A stretch of 64,000 nucleotides of DNA from an uncultured Ruminiclostridium sp. (GTDB taxonomy: Bacteria > Bacillota > Clostridia > Oscillospirales > Ruminococcaceae), in assembly GCA_944388385.1 (NCBI GenBank), contig CALXIO010000003.1, positions 32,796 through 96,795 on the forward strand, read 5' to 3'. The notes under the pieces were generated by a model. That model saw only the letters and a list, made by a program, of their open reading frames with translations, ran no database searches and was not told where the DNA came from. The first letter of the stretch is position 1. Each line of letters begins with the position of its first letter. Below are positions 33,830 to 42,971 of this stretch, piece after piece. A program made the translations under genes and the position numbers.

Positions 33830-35083
33830 TCACAGATAAAGATAATCATTAAGCACCGGCTGAAGTCCCTCGTCTGTAATATCATCATACATCTTTTCAA
33901 GACTTCTGCCGTCATCTATCTCAAACTGCTCATCGCCCTTTTCATTATCGGTATCCTTGCCGCTGTACTTATCCTCATGATCTCCTATACCGGTGGAAAC
34001 TCCGGCAGAAACCTTAGTAGCGGCAATCTTTACAATACCGTTTCTGAACTGTGCGCTTTCCCTTGATGATACGGTGATACCCACATAGGGTAAAAAGATA
34101 CGATAAGCGCAAAGCACCTGGCATAATTCCTTTTCATGTACATCAAGGGGATTTATCTTGTCATTATTTATAATAGGTCTTAATCTGGGGCAGGAAAGTG
34201 ACATTTCCGCATGGGGATATTTCCTCTGTAAATAATACACATGAAGTGCGCTTGCAAGGGCATCCTTACGGAAATCAGACAGTCCCAAAAGGGCAGAAAA
34301 GGCAACCCCTCTCATACCTCCCCGAAGGGCTCTTTCCTGAGCGTCAAAGCGATAGGGCCATACTCTTTTGTGACCTAATAAATGAAGCTGTTCGTATTTT
34401 ACCGTGTCATAGGTTTCTTGGAATACCGTAACATAATCCGCACCACAGCTGTGAAGATAGGCATATTCGTCGGTATTTACAGGGTAAATTTCCAGTCCCA
34501 CCATACGGAAATATTTCCTTGCAAGACTGCAGGCCTTACCTATATATTCGATATTGCTCTGACCTCTGCTTTCACCGGTAAGAATAAGTATTTCCTCCAT
34601 ACCGCTGTCGGCAATTACCTTCATTTCCTTTTCTATCTGCTCCATAGATAATTTCATGCGGTTTATGTGGTTATAGCAGTTAAATCCGCAGTATACACAG
34701 TAGTTTTCGCAGTAGTTGGCAATATAAAGGGGGGTAAAGAGATATACGGTATTGCCGAAGTGCTTGGCTGTTTCTCTGCTTGCCCTTTGTGCCATTTTTT
34801 CAAGATAGGGAAGTGCCGCAGGAGATAAAAGCGCCTTAAAATCCTCTATTGTACAGGTTTCATGCTCTAATGCCGCCACAACATCCTTTGGGGTGTATTT
34901 TGTATAATCATAGGAATTAAAATGCTCCATGACATTTTTACATACATCCGACTCTATTATTTCCATGCCGGGCATATATTCCATGTGATTTTTTCTGCTG
35001 GTGGGATCGGTTTCAAGCCTGTGCTTTATTTCAAGTGCCTTAGGGGATAAATACTCCGAATCCACAAAAAACTGGTTTTCCAT
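33830..35083 (-). CDS. thiH: 2-iminoacetate synthase ThiH
   Basis: A 417-residue radical-SAM tyrosine lyase that supplies dehydroglycine for thiazole formation under anaerobic conditions. The SAM cluster motif is YCENYCVYCGFN (about residue 118), followed by LILTGESRGQSNIEYI, and the C-terminal metal/biotin-synthase-like segment ends GDEQFEIDDGRSLEKM. ThiH in place of the oxygen-dependent ThiO fits an anaerobe. It lies 9 bp after thiG. The ribosome site is AAGGAGGATAT. Confidence 0.96.
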   Translation of the reverse strand: MENQFFVDSEYLSPKALEIKHRLETDPTSRKNHMEYMPGMEIIESDVCKNVMEHFNSYDYTKYTPKDVVAALEHETCTIEDFKALLSPAALPYLEKMAQRASRETAKHFGNTVYLFTPLYIANYCENYCVYCGFNCYNHINRMKLSMEQIEKEMKVIADSGMEEILILTGESRGQSNIEYIGKACSLARKYFRMVGLEIYPVNTDEYAYLHSCGADYVTVFQETYDTVKYEQLHLLGHKRVWPYRFDAQERALRGGMRGVAFSALLGLSDFRKDALASALHVYYLQRKYPHAEMSLSCPRLRPIINNDKINPLDVHEKELCQVLCAYRIFLPYVGITVSSRESAQFRNGIVKIAATKVSAGVSTGIGDHEDKYSGKDTDNEKGDEQFEIDDGRSLEKMYDDITDEGLQPVLNDYLYL

Positions 35084-35092
35084 ATATCCTCC

Positions 35093-35863
35093 TTAGTCCC
35101 TTAAAAAGCCTGTAAGAGGATCAGATGCCGCAGCACCCCTTGTAAGCACTCTGCCAAGTCCTGCAAGGTATGCCTTTCTGCCTGCCTCTATTGCATTCTT
35201 AAAGGCGGAAGCCATAAGAGTAAGATCTCCTGCTGTTGCAAGAGCGGTATTAGCCATAATAGCCGCCGCACCCATCTCCATAGCCTCACAGGCCTGGGAG
35301 GGCTTTCCTATACCTGCATCAACAATTATAGGAAGATCAATTTCATCTATAAGTATCTGTATAAATTCTTTTGTTGCAAGACCCTTGTTTGAGCCTATGG
35401 GGGAGGCAAGGGGCATAACGCTTGCCGCACCGGCATTAACAAGATCCCTTGCGGTATTAAGATCCGGATACATATAGGGCATTACCACAAAGCCTTCATT
35501 TGCCAGTATCTCAGTAGCCTTTACAGTTTCCACATTGTCCGGTAAAAGGTACTTTGTATCCTTCATAATTTCAATCTTCACAAAATCCCCACAGCCAAGC
35601 TCCCTTGCAAGCCTTGCAATTCTTACCGCTTCTTCGGCGTTTCTTGCCCCGCTTGTATTGGGAAGGAGAGTAACTTTCTTCGGTATATAGTCAAGAATAT
35701 TCTCCTGCTCCTTTGTGTTTGCTCTTCTTACCGCAAGAGTAATTATCTCTGCTCCTGCATCCTTTACCGCCGCTTCAATAAGCTTCATGGAATATTTTCC
35801 TGAGCCTAATATAAAACGGGAGTTAAATTCGTGACCGCCTATTATCAGCTTGTCGTTGTTCAT
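35093..35863 (-). CDS. thiG: Thiazole synthase ThiG
   Basis: A 256-residue TIM-barrel enzyme that joins deoxyxylulose-5-phosphate, iminoacetate and ThiS-thiocarboxylate sulfur. Motifs include [44 protein letters not shown] (a variant of the usual PYxxxD region), [12 protein letters not shown] and [14 protein letters not shown]. The start at 35863 ([10 protein letters not shown]) follows AAAGGAAGTAATAAA; an overlapping ATG at 35881 is the coding of that ribosome site. Fourth cistron position in the operon is normal. Confidence 0.97.
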   Translation of the reverse strand: MNNDKLIIGGHEFNSRFILGSGKYSMKLIEAAVKDAGAEIITLAVRRANTKEQENILDYIPKKVTLLPNTSGARNAEEAVRIARLARELGCGDFVKIEIMKDTKYLLPDNVETVKATEILANEGFVVMPYMYPDLNTARDLVNAGAASVMPLASPIGSNKGLATKEFIQILIDEIDLPIIVDAGIGKPSQACEAMEMGAAAIMANTALATAGDLTLMASAFKNAIEAGRKAYLAGLGRVLTRGAAASDPLTGFLRD

Positions 35864-35877
35864 TTTATTACTTCCTT

Positions 35878-36504
35878 TCATTTAAGTTCATTAAGTATCC
35901 TTATAACACAATGGGCCTGGTGAGCAGCACACACAGCCACCCTGGAGGCGCAAAGGGAAAAGCCCTTATCTATATCACTTACCCCGTCGCCGCAAAGATA
36001 AAACCTGTCGGTAATCCTTCTTGTTTTGATAAGATCAGCCTCATTAAGTCCTGCCATGCCGGAGGCGGATATAATATACTTTTTCGGGTAATGCTCCAAG
36101 ATATAATTTACCAGCATCGCCTTACACTCTGCATTGTCAAAGGCCTCACAGATAATATCCGCTTCTGACAGCAGACTGTGGATATTATCCTCCGTAATTT
36201 TTTCGTTATGGGTGATAATTTCCCCAAAGGGGCAGATTTTCAAAAGCCCGTCTTTTAAAGCCTCAGTCTTTAGCCTTCCCACATCCGAAAGAAGGTAATT
36301 CTGACGGTGGATATTGGTTAGATCCACCTTGTCAAAATCAATAAGTATAAGCCTTTTTATACCCATTCTTATAAGCAATGGAGCAATATTTGACCCAAGT
36401 CCCCCAAGACCGCATACAGCAACGGTGGTATTCTGTGCCTTATTGAATAAATCCCTGCCGTGCCTTTCTATAAGGGCATTATTCCACTCACTTTGGCTTA
36501 TCAT
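35878..36504 (-). CDS. thiF: ThiS adenylyltransferase ThiF
   Basis: A 208-residue E1-like enzyme that adenylates the C-terminus of ThiS. The nucleotide loop is [18 protein letters not shown], followed by the [17 protein letters not shown] motif. It is shorter than E. coli ThiF and lacks the zinc-binding CxxC pair, which is the common clostridial form. The ATG at 36504 overlaps the thiS stop (translational coupling). Confidence 0.94.
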   Translation of the reverse strand: MISQSEWNNALIERHGRDLFNKAQNTTVAVCGLGGLGSNIAPLLIRMGIKRLILIDFDKVDLTNIHRQNYLLSDVGRLKTEALKDGLLKICPFGEIITHNEKITEDNIHSLLSEADIICEAFDNAECKAMLVNYILEHYPKKYIISASGMAGLNEADLIKTRRITDRFYLCGDGVSDIDKGFSLCASRVAVCAAHQAHCVIRILNELK

Positions 36505-36698
36505 CAGCCGCCACCCACAAAGCTAACCACCTCAAGGCTGTCGTCATCCTTTAAAATGGTGGAATCATACTGTGCCTTAGGTACTATTTCGCCGTTTTTC
36601 TCAACGGCAATTCTTGTCATATCGTAATTAGTGGTAAGCAGATATTCCTTTACGCTCTTACCTGCAATATCCAGCATTTCACCGTTTACCTTTACCAT
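36504..36698 (-). CDS. thiS: Sulfur carrier protein ThiS
   Basis: A 64-residue ubiquitin-like protein ending in Gly-Gly (SFVGGG), the site of thiocarboxylate formation. Starts [28 protein letters not shown] is the usual central strand. It is the first gene after the TPP riboswitch; GGAGGCTTT precedes the ATG. Confidence 0.95.
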   Translation of the reverse strand: MVKVNGEMLDIAGKSVKEYLLTTNYDMTRIAVEKNGEIVPKAQYDSTILKDDDSLEVVSFVGGG

Positions 36699-36714
36699 AA
36701 AGCCTCCTTACATA

Positions 36715-36842
36715 ATAAAAAAAGCTATCCCTATGGATAGCTGACGTAACTTAGTATCTCCCTACGTTGGCATTATCCAAATCAGGTATCGGTCGAAGGT
36801 CACACCTTCCTCTCAGCCTGTTTACAAGCTCCCGTTTGTACT
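36715..36842 (-). promoter_or_regulatory. TPP riboswitch with intrinsic terminator
   Basis: On the minus strand the leader contains the THI-box landmarks in order: ACGGGAGC, ACAGGCTGAGAGGA (the pyrimidine-binding CUGAGA), GACCGATACCTGATTTGGATAATGCC split across P4/P5, and CGTAGGGAGA. It is followed by a terminator, AGCTATCC...GGATAGCT (36723-36742) plus a run of eight T residues. Bound TPP should favour termination upstream of thiS. Confidence 0.96.
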
Positions 36843-36847
36843 ACATC

Positions 36848-36876
36848 ATTATACACCAAACCGCTGCAGATTTCAA
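36848..36876 (-). promoter_or_regulatory. Sigma-A promoter of the thi operon
   Basis: Minus strand TTGAAA (36871-36876), 17-bp spacer, TATAAT (36848-36853), placing the start at the first nucleotides of the TPP aptamer. Confidence 0.88.
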
Positions 36877-36910
36877 GACTTTTTATTTAAATATTTTACA
36901 TTAAAATCTA

Positions 36911-36939
36911 TTGACAATATCCTGCTGTTGGGGTATAAT
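36911..36939 (+). promoter_or_regulatory. Sigma-A promoter of the MATE-kinase gene
   Basis: TTGACA (36911-36916), 17-bp spacer, TATAAT (36934-36939), divergent from the thi promoter. Confidence 0.88.
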
Positions 36940-36976
36940 CATACCGCATTGATATGTATTTATCGGGGGCGCGGAT

Positions 36977-38914
36977 ATGGAAAAGATAAAAGAAACAAAT
37001 GATTATTTCGGCACAGAAAAAATAATCCGTATTTTACTTAAAATAGCACCGCCTGTTATGTTAGCCCAGCTTATCCAGGCTCTGTATAACATAATAGACA
37101 GCCTTTTTGTGGGAAATTATTCCGATTCGGGACTTACAGCCCTTTCAATAGTATACCCCTTACAGCTTCTTATGATAGCTATTGCTGTGGGTACAGGTGT
37201 AGGAATAAACACCGCCATGTCCGCAAAGTTAGGGTTAGGACAATATAAAAAGGCAAACGACTATGCAGGCATAGCCACCGGACTTGCTATTGTATTGTGG
37301 GTGATATTTGCTGTTATCAGCTACTTTATTATGCCTCTTTATGCCTCTATGCAGACTGAATCCGGGCAGGTTATAGAGGATGTAATAAGCTACGGCAGAA
37401 TAGTATCTGTTTTCAGCTTCGGACTGTTTTTGGAAAGCGTATGGACTAAGGTATTACAGGCCAAGGGCAATATGAAAATACCCATGATAGCCCAGATAAT
37501 AGGGGCGGTGGTAAATATCATTCTTGACCCTATTCTTATTTTCGGTGTGGGCTTTATTCCGGAAATGGGAATTTCCGGCGCTGCAATAGCCACCGTAGCA
37601 GGCCAGATAGTAGCGGCACTTATAGTAATGCGTGAGGGCTTTTATCCCTCTCCGGCACTGAAAAAATATCCCCGTTATGTGGTTAAGATATTTAAACTGG
37701 GACTTCCAAATATTCTTATGCAGTCCGCATATACCCTTTATATCTTCGGACTTAATGTTATACTTGCAGGCTTTTCCGATGCGGCGGTAACTGTCCTTGG
37801 CTTATATTACAAATGGCAGGCCTTCTTTTTTATCCCCTTAGGCTCTATGCAGACCTGTATAGTTCCGGTGATAAGCTATAACTATGCCGCAAGAAATACC
37901 GACCGATGTAAAAAGACACTTAACACCGCCATATTATTCGGAGTGGTGCTGATGTTTTTAGGAATGCTTTGCTTTTTACTTCTCCCTGAGCCTATGCTGA
38001 GATTTTTCTCAAAGGACGAGGATGTAATAAAAATAGGCATTACCGCCTTTCGTATAATAGGAATCAGCTTTATCCCCCTTGTAACCTCCCTTACCTACCC
38101 GGTATTTTTTCAGGCAGTAGGGGCAAGCCTTAAAAGCTCCCTTCTTACCATAATAAGAACAGTAATCCTCTTTGTACCCTTAGCCTATATATTTTCCCGC
38201 TTCGGACTGGATTATTTCTGGCTTACCTATCCCTTCACCGACCTTATCACCTCAATATGCGGATTTTTCATGGTGAGAAGCTTCTATAAAAACGAATACT
38301 TCAACAAAAAGCCAAAGGCCGCCGAGGAGGCGGTGCTTAAGCCCTCCGGACCCGGTGTTATAATAACCATAGCAAGACAGCATGGTTCATCCGGCAAGGA
38401 AATAGGCAAGCGCCTTGCACAAAGGCTTGACATTCCCTTTTATTATAAGGAAATGACCGCCCTTGCCGCTAAGGAAAGCGGACTTGACAGGGAGTTTATT
38501 TCAAACATAAATAAAAACGCCCCGAAGATACTCCATGAGCTTTATTTAAGCCGTAATGTGGTACATAATGCGGTTATAGCCCAGCAAAAGATAATACAGC
38601 GAATAGCCGAAAACGGCAGCTGTGTAATAGTGGGCAGGGCGGCAGACTATGTGCTGAGGGAAAATAAAAATGTGGTAAGAATATTTATCTCAGCCCCGGA
38701 GGAATACCGCATAAAGCGTGTTATGGAAATTTACGGCGACAGCTACAAAAAGGCAGTAAAGAATATACGACACACAGACAAGGCAAGAGCCATGTATTAT
38801 AAAAACATCTCCGGTCTTACCTGGGGAGCAAAAGAAAACTATGAGCTTGTGATAGACAGCTCAAAGGGAATCGACAATGCGGTAAATGAAATATGCGAAT
38901 ATCTTAAAAAATAA
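36977..38914 (+). CDS. MATE transporter fused to a cytidylate kinase-like domain
   Basis: A 645-residue fusion read as one uninterrupted frame. Residues ~1-440 form a twelve-helix MATE transporter (APPVMLAQLIQALYNIIDSL; NIILDPILIFGVG; FIPLGSMQTCIVPVISYNYAA). Residues ~455-645 form a P-loop kinase-like domain of the cytidylate kinase-like type: Walker A IARQHGSSGKEIGKRLA, then FYYKEMTALAAKESGLD and IVGRAADYVL, then FISAPEEYRIKRV. Standalone versions of each part are common; the fusion ties a multidrug/metabolite exporter to a soluble kinase-like domain on the cytoplasmic side. GGGGGCGCGGAT is a modest ribosome site. Substrates of both halves are unknown. Confidence 0.9.
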   Translation: MEKIKETNDYFGTEKIIRILLKIAPPVMLAQLIQALYNIIDSLFVGNYSDSGLTALSIVYPLQLLMIAIAVGTGVGINTAMSAKLGLGQYKKANDYAGIATGLAIVLWVIFAVISYFIMPLYASMQTESGQVIEDVISYGRIVSVFSFGLFLESVWTKVLQAKGNMKIPMIAQIIGAVVNIILDPILIFGVGFIPEMGISGAAIATVAGQIVAALIVMREGFYPSPALKKYPRYVVKIFKLGLPNILMQSAYTLYIFGLNVILAGFSDAAVTVLGLYYKWQAFFFIPLGSMQTCIVPVISYNYAARNTDRCKKTLNTAILFGVVLMFLGMLCFLLLPEPMLRFFSKDEDVIKIGITAFRIIGISFIPLVTSLTYPVFFQAVGASLKSSLLTIIRTVILFVPLAYIFSRFGLDYFWLTYPFTDLITSICGFFMVRSFYKNEYFNKKPKAAEEAVLKPSGPGVIITIARQHGSSGKEIGKRLAQRLDIPFYYKEMTALAAKESGLDREFISNINKNAPKILHELYLSRNVVHNAVIAQQKIIQRIAENGSCVIVGRAADYVLRENKNVVRIFISAPEEYRIKRVMEIYGDSYKKAVKNIRHTDKARAMYYKNISGLTWGAKENYELVIDSSKGIDNAVNEICEYLKK

Positions 38915-38918
38915 AAAT

Positions 38919-38948
38919 AATCCCGGTTTAGCCGGGTTTATTTTTTTT
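38919..38948 (+). terminator. Terminator after the MATE-kinase gene
   Basis: CCCGG, loop TTTAG, CCGGG, then TTTATTTTTTTT. It overlaps the last codons of the convergent AraC gene. Confidence 0.85.
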
Positions 38949-39749
38949 ATCCTCCGACGGGCTATGCCCGAAATGATTTACATAGGCTCTGTAAAATACC
39001 GAATAATCCTTAAAGCCACAGATTTCAGCGGCCTTGTTTATGGGTGTGCCTTGGGTTATTTTTTCTTTTGCCGTGATCACTCTTTTTTTAAGAATATAGC
39101 TCCAGGGGGCGATACCGGTAGCGTAAATAAACAGCCTTGAAAACTGGGAATTGCTTAAATAAAAATGCCCTGCCAGGCTTTCCACCGTTATATCCTCAAA
39201 TAAGTGCTTATTTACATAGGCAACTATTTTCTCCGCCATGGTAAGACCCTTTGTTTTGTTTTTCCTGTTTTTAAAGCCTTTTCCTATTGCATCAAGTATC
39301 ACAGGAAGATATGCCCTTACTAAAACCCGTCTTTCATATTCATCAATATCCGAGCATATCCGGGTAAAAAAATTCACTATAAGCTCAGTATCCACCTCAT
39401 TTTCGGTGTACATATTATTCTGCCCCAGCTTTCTTTCGGTAAATGCCCGGGTTAAAATTCCCTTGTCATCAATGGCTTTCACAAGGTCAAGAGGGAAGTT
39501 AATCATATACCTTTCATATTCTATGGGGCTTTTTATTCTTGGGGTATGAGCCTCCGCCGGGCTCATTATCATAATGCTGTTTTTGGTAAGGGGGTACTTT
39601 GAGCCCTCCACTAAATATTCCACATTCCCGGAAATAAAAAGATATATCTCACATTGATTATGAATGTGCATATTAAAATCCTTAGCCTCCGGGCTTTTGT
39701 CTATTGAGTATTTAAAATAAATATCATCAAATCTGAATTCCTTATCCAT
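38928..39749 (-). CDS. AraC-family regulator with cupin sensor domain
   Basis: A 273-residue activator. The N-terminal cupin (about 15-90, MHIHNQCEIYLFISGNVEYLVEG) would sense a sugar or related metabolite; the C-terminal pair of helix-turn-helix motifs is AGHFYLSNSQFSRLF and KAAEICGFKDYSVFYRAYVNHFG. It is transcribed away from the isomerase-dehydrogenase-transporter genes across a 124-bp AT-rich gap, so it probably regulates them. AAAGGAGGGCTATAT precedes the ATG. Confidence 0.92.
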   Translation of the reverse strand: MDKEFRFDDIYFKYSIDKSPEAKDFNMHIHNQCEIYLFISGNVEYLVEGSKYPLTKNSIMIMSPAEAHTPRIKSPIEYERYMINFPLDLVKAIDDKGILTRAFTERKLGQNNMYTENEVDTELIVNFFTRICSDIDEYERRVLVRAYLPVILDAIGKGFKNRKNKTKGLTMAEKIVAYVNKHLFEDITVESLAGHFYLSNSQFSRLFIYATGIAPWSYILKKRVITAKEKITQGTPINKAAEICGFKDYSVFYRAYVNHFGHSPSEDKKNKPG

Positions 39750-39873
39750 ATAGCCCTCCTTTTTTTGATTATAACATATTATGCGTGAATTTGCAATATA
39801 TAAGGCTTAAAATAACAATTCAAATGTAATTTAAACGGTGATAGAATATAGACAAGGTTAAGGAGGTGCTTAT

Positions 39874-40716
39874 ATGAGCTTTAAATTAGCGGCATTTGCC
39901 GATGAAGCACAGGGCAGTCTTGAGGGGCAGATAAAAGCCCTTAAAAGAAACGGAATTGAGTGTCTTGAAATAAGGGGAGTGGACGGAGAAAATGTTTCCG
40001 ATATTACCCCAAAAAAGGCAGAGGAAATAAGAAAAAGGCTTGATGAAAATAATATCCGGGTATGGTCCATAGGCTCACCCTACGGCAAGATAGGAATTAC
40101 CGAGGACTTTGAGTCACACCTTGATAAATTCAAAAGAGGCCTTGAAACAGCTCAGATTTTAGGAGCGAAAAATATTCGTCTTTTCAGTTTTTATATACCT
40201 GTTGGGGAGTATGATAAATACAGGGAAGAGGTTATGAAAAGACTTTACTGCTTTGTTAGGAGTGCAAAGGGCAGTAATATCACATTATGCCACGAAAATG
40301 AAAAGGGCATATATGGGGACACAGGGGAACGCTGTCTGGAGATTCACAGGAGTATACCTGAGTTAAGGGCAGTGTTTGACCCTGCGAACTTCATCCAATG
40401 CGGTGAGGATACCATAAGGGCATGGCAGATGATTTCTCCTTACGTTAAGTATATGCACATAAAGGACGCAAAGCCCGACGGATTTGTAGTGCCTGCCGGA
40501 AAGGGCGCAGGAAATATCCACTATCTTTTAAGCCGGTATAAAAATCCCGTGCTTACAATAGAGCCCCATTTATCAGTGTTTGAGGGCTTTGATAAGCTGG
40601 AGGGAGAAAACAAGTCAATACCCATGTATCATTATCCCTCATCGGATATAGCCTTTGATACAGCGGTAAATTCACTTAAGGAGCTTTTAAAGGAGAACGA
40701 AAAATGGATAGGATAA
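39874..40716 (+). CDS. Sugar phosphate isomerase/epimerase (AP endonuclease 2 fold)
   Basis: A 280-residue TIM-barrel protein of the IolE/xylose isomerase-like superfamily. Probable metal ligands are the Glu of LCHENEKG, the Asp of AVFDPANFIQ, the His of YMHIKDAK and the Glu of LTIEPHL. These enzymes isomerise, epimerise or dehydrate free or phosphorylated sugars and inositols. TTAAGGAGGTGCTTAT is a perfect ribosome site. The end overlaps the dehydrogenase start by 13 bp. The specific sugar is unknown. Confidence 0.9.
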   Translation: MSFKLAAFADEAQGSLEGQIKALKRNGIECLEIRGVDGENVSDITPKKAEEIRKRLDENNIRVWSIGSPYGKIGITEDFESHLDKFKRGLETAQILGAKNIRLFSFYIPVGEYDKYREEVMKRLYCFVRSAKGSNITLCHENEKGIYGDTGERCLEIHRSIPELRAVFDPANFIQCGEDTIRAWQMISPYVKYMHIKDAKPDGFVVPAGKGAGNIHYLLSRYKNPVLTIEPHLSVFEGFDKLEGENKSIPMYHYPSSDIAFDTAVNSLKELLKENEKWIG

Positions 40717-41816
40717 AATTAGGTATAATCGGTATAGGCAATATGGGCAGCGGACATTTCCACAATGTCATGGAGGGAAAATGCCCCTCGGTAGAGATAA
40801 CCGCAGTTTGCGATATAGTTCCCGGTAAAACTGCTATTGCAGATAACTACCCGGATATTGCAAAATTCACAGATTATAAGGAAATGCTTGACAGCGGCAA
40901 GGTGGATTCCGTACTTATTGCAGTACCTCACTATGACCACCCCACAATAGCTATTGAAGCCCTTAAACGCAACATAAATGTACTTACCGAAAAGCCTGCC
41001 GGAGTATATCAAAGACAGGTAAGACTGATGAACGAGGAAGCGGCAAAATCAAGTGCTAAATTCGGCATTATGTTTAATCAGCGCACCAATCCCTTATATA
41101 AAAAGGCAAGGGATATAGTACAGTCAGGACAGTTAGGTGAGCTTAAAAGAATGGTATGGATAATCACCAACTGGTACAGAACCCAAAGCTACTATAATTC
41201 CGGCAGCTGGAGAGCAACCTGGAAGGGGGAGGGCGGAGGAGTGCTTTTAAATCAAGCCCCCCACAATCTGGATTTATGGCAATGGATATTCGGTATGCCT
41301 AAAAGAATAAGAGCCTTCTGTCAGTTCGGCAAGTATCACAATATTGCGGTTGAGGATGATGTAACCATTTTCGGAGAATATGAAAACGGCGCTACAGCCA
41401 CCTTTATTACCACCACAGGAGATGCCTGCGGTACAAACCGCCTTGAAATAACCGGCGACAGAGGAAAGATAGTAATAGAGGAGGGCAAGCTCAAATGGTG
41501 GAAGCTCAAAACCCCCGAAAGAGAATTCTGCTTTACCTCAAAGGATGGCTTTGCTACCCCCGAATGTGAATATGAGGAATATACAGATACTGAGCCTGAC
41601 GGTCATTCCACCGTGCTTGAAGCCTTTGCAAGGGCTGTTTTATACGATGAGGAAATGATAGCCAGAGGCGAGGAGGGTATAAACTCCCTGTCCATATCAA
41701 ATGCGGCTTATTTATCCTGCTGGACAGATGATTGGGCAGAAATTCCCACAAACGAAGAGCTGTTTGAAAAGTATCTCAAGGAACAGTGCGAAAGGGAAAC
41801 CGAAATAAAAAAATAA
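40704..41816 (+). CDS. Gfo/Idh/MocA-family oxidoreductase
   Basis: A 370-residue NAD(P)-dependent sugar dehydrogenase-like protein. The Rossmann loop is IGIGNMGSGHFHNVMEG (residues 9-25), and the catalytic-lysine motif EKPAGVYQRQ is intact, followed by GGVLLNQAPHNLDLWQWI. With the overlapping isomerase gene upstream it probably acts on an oxidised or epimerised sugar/inositol intermediate. A long hairpin follows immediately after the stop. Confidence 0.92.
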   Translation: MDRIKLGIIGIGNMGSGHFHNVMEGKCPSVEITAVCDIVPGKTAIADNYPDIAKFTDYKEMLDSGKVDSVLIAVPHYDHPTIAIEALKRNINVLTEKPAGVYQRQVRLMNEEAAKSSAKFGIMFNQRTNPLYKKARDIVQSGQLGELKRMVWIITNWYRTQSYYNSGSWRATWKGEGGGVLLNQAPHNLDLWQWIFGMPKRIRAFCQFGKYHNIAVEDDVTIFGEYENGATATFITTTGDACGTNRLEITGDRGKIVIEEGKLKWWKLKTPEREFCFTSKDGFATPECEYEEYTDTEPDGHSTVLEAFARAVLYDEEMIARGEEGINSLSISNAAYLSCWTDDWAEIPTNEELFEKYLKEQCERETEIKK

Positions 41817-41818
41817 AT

Positions 41819-41858
41819 ACCGTTCACACAGAAAAGCTTGAAAATCTGCGTGAACGGT
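41819..41858 (+). repeat. Long intercistronic hairpin
   Basis: ACCGTTCACACAGA (41819-41832) and TCTGCGTGAACGGT (41845-41858) form a 14-bp stem (one G-U pair) with a 12-nt loop. No T-run follows, so it is not a simple terminator; it may be an mRNA processing or stability element, or an attenuator, between the dehydrogenase and the transporter. Confidence 0.8.
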
Positions 41859-41874
41859 GGAAGGTGCGTTGGTA

Positions 41875-42711
41875 ATGGAAGGCTTTTTACTTATGCTGTC
41901 TGTGGCGGCCTGCTACACCATAAGCTCCCTTAGTGATAAATATGCCGTATCAAAGGCAGGCTTTAACGGTAATGAATTTACCTTCATTATGTGCGGCTCA
42001 ATGTCAATAATGCTATGCTTTACATTGCCCTTTCAGGAAATTCTGTTTACCCTTACATGGCAGAGCTTTGCGGCTGTACTGCTTATAGCATTATGCAAGA
42101 TACTTGAATTTCAGATGAGTGCCTTGGTATTAAAGCAATTATCCGCCTTTGAGCTTAAGGCATGGCTTGGTATAACCCTCTTTGCATCCTACTTTACAGA
42201 TATTTTCTACGGTGAGGAAATAAGCATATTAAGTCTTATCTGCATTAGTACTACGGTGGTGGGACTGGTACTTATATCAAGATCCGGCAAAAGGGTGATA
42301 GACTACAAGAAAATAATAATCCCCTTTATACTATACCTTTTGGCAAAGTACGGCTACGGCCTTATTATAAAGGCATTTACCCCCTATGCATCCCCCACCA
42401 TGCAATTATTACCGGCATTGATAATAGTTACCATAGTGATGCTTTTTAAGGTAAATCCGGCACAGGTAGTAAAGAAAAACAAGTCAGGCCTTTTAAAGGT
42501 GATTTTAGCAAGAATACCGAATACAATAGGTATGCTTCTTGAAAATGTGGTAATAGGCATAAGCCTTGTAAGCTACAGCTTTATTCAGCCTATGATACTG
42601 GTTTCTCTGTTTTTTATAAGCCTTATACGAAGGGAAAACAGCTCTAAGCTGAATCTTATAGGCAGTATTATCTGCGTTATAGGTGTGGTATTATTCCAGA
42701 TATTTAAATAA
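41875..42711 (+). CDS. DMT/EamA-type transporter
   Basis: A 278-residue membrane protein with about ten hydrophobic helices arranged as two five-helix halves, the drug/metabolite transporter layout. It begins MEGFLLMLSVAACYTISSLSD. The ATG at 41875 was chosen over the GTG at 41857, which lies inside the hairpin; the site is GGAAGGTG. It follows the isomerase and dehydrogenase genes and may export or import their substrate or product. Confidence 0.85.
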   Translation: MEGFLLMLSVAACYTISSLSDKYAVSKAGFNGNEFTFIMCGSMSIMLCFTLPFQEILFTLTWQSFAAVLLIALCKILEFQMSALVLKQLSAFELKAWLGITLFASYFTDIFYGEEISILSLICISTTVVGLVLISRSGKRVIDYKKIIIPFILYLLAKYGYGLIIKAFTPYASPTMQLLPALIIVTIVMLFKVNPAQVVKKNKSGLLKVILARIPNTIGMLLENVVIGISLVSYSFIQPMILVSLFFISLIRRENSSKLNLIGSIICVIGVVLFQIFK

Positions 42712-42745
42712 AAAAGCCCTTAGCCTTTGGCTAAGGGTATTTTTA
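42711..42745. terminator. Bidirectional terminator
   Basis: CCCTTAGCC and GGCTAAGGG pair around TTT with AAAAAA to the left and TATTTTTA to the right. It ends the transporter gene on the plus strand and the candidate small RNA on the minus strand. Confidence 0.9.
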
Positions 42746-42809
42746 TAAGTCGAAAGCCGTCCCTTACGGAACGGCTCTCTATGGGTATCAGGAAACCTTT
42801 GGAATTCAG
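42712..42809 (-). ncRNA. Candidate orphan small RNA (~100 nt)
   Basis: On the minus strand a perfect -10 (TATAAT, 42816-42821) is followed by a GC-richer segment in otherwise very AT-rich DNA. It holds an 8-bp hairpin, GCCGTTCC-GTAA-GGGACGGC (42756-42775), closed by a GNRA tetraloop, and ends in the terminator CCCTTAGCC/GGCTAAGGG with a T-run. No reading frame or minus-strand gene follows it before the terminator. The -35 is weak. I could not match it to 6S, SRP, tmRNA or RNase P RNA. The start and the RNA itself are predicted only. Confidence 0.55.
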
Positions 42810-42971
42810 GCCTCCATTATATAATACGCAAAATATAGGGTAATTGTGACACAAAATATTTAGTTTTGTATCTTTGCACAAAAATTTTTATATTTTAAAG
42901 ATTGATATCTATATAGTAACCATATACAAAAGGAATGGTTAATATAATCATATAATATTGCTTATATTATA

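Noticed and set aside
33830..34030. Acidic insertion near the ThiH C-terminus
   Set aside because: The GDHEDKYSG...EKGDEQFEIDD region is the usual ThiH tail, not an unusual insertion.
42750..42822. 6S RNA or SRP RNA
   Set aside because: The ~100-nt candidate is too short for 6S and lacks the GGAAGGAAGCAGCC-type SRP tip.
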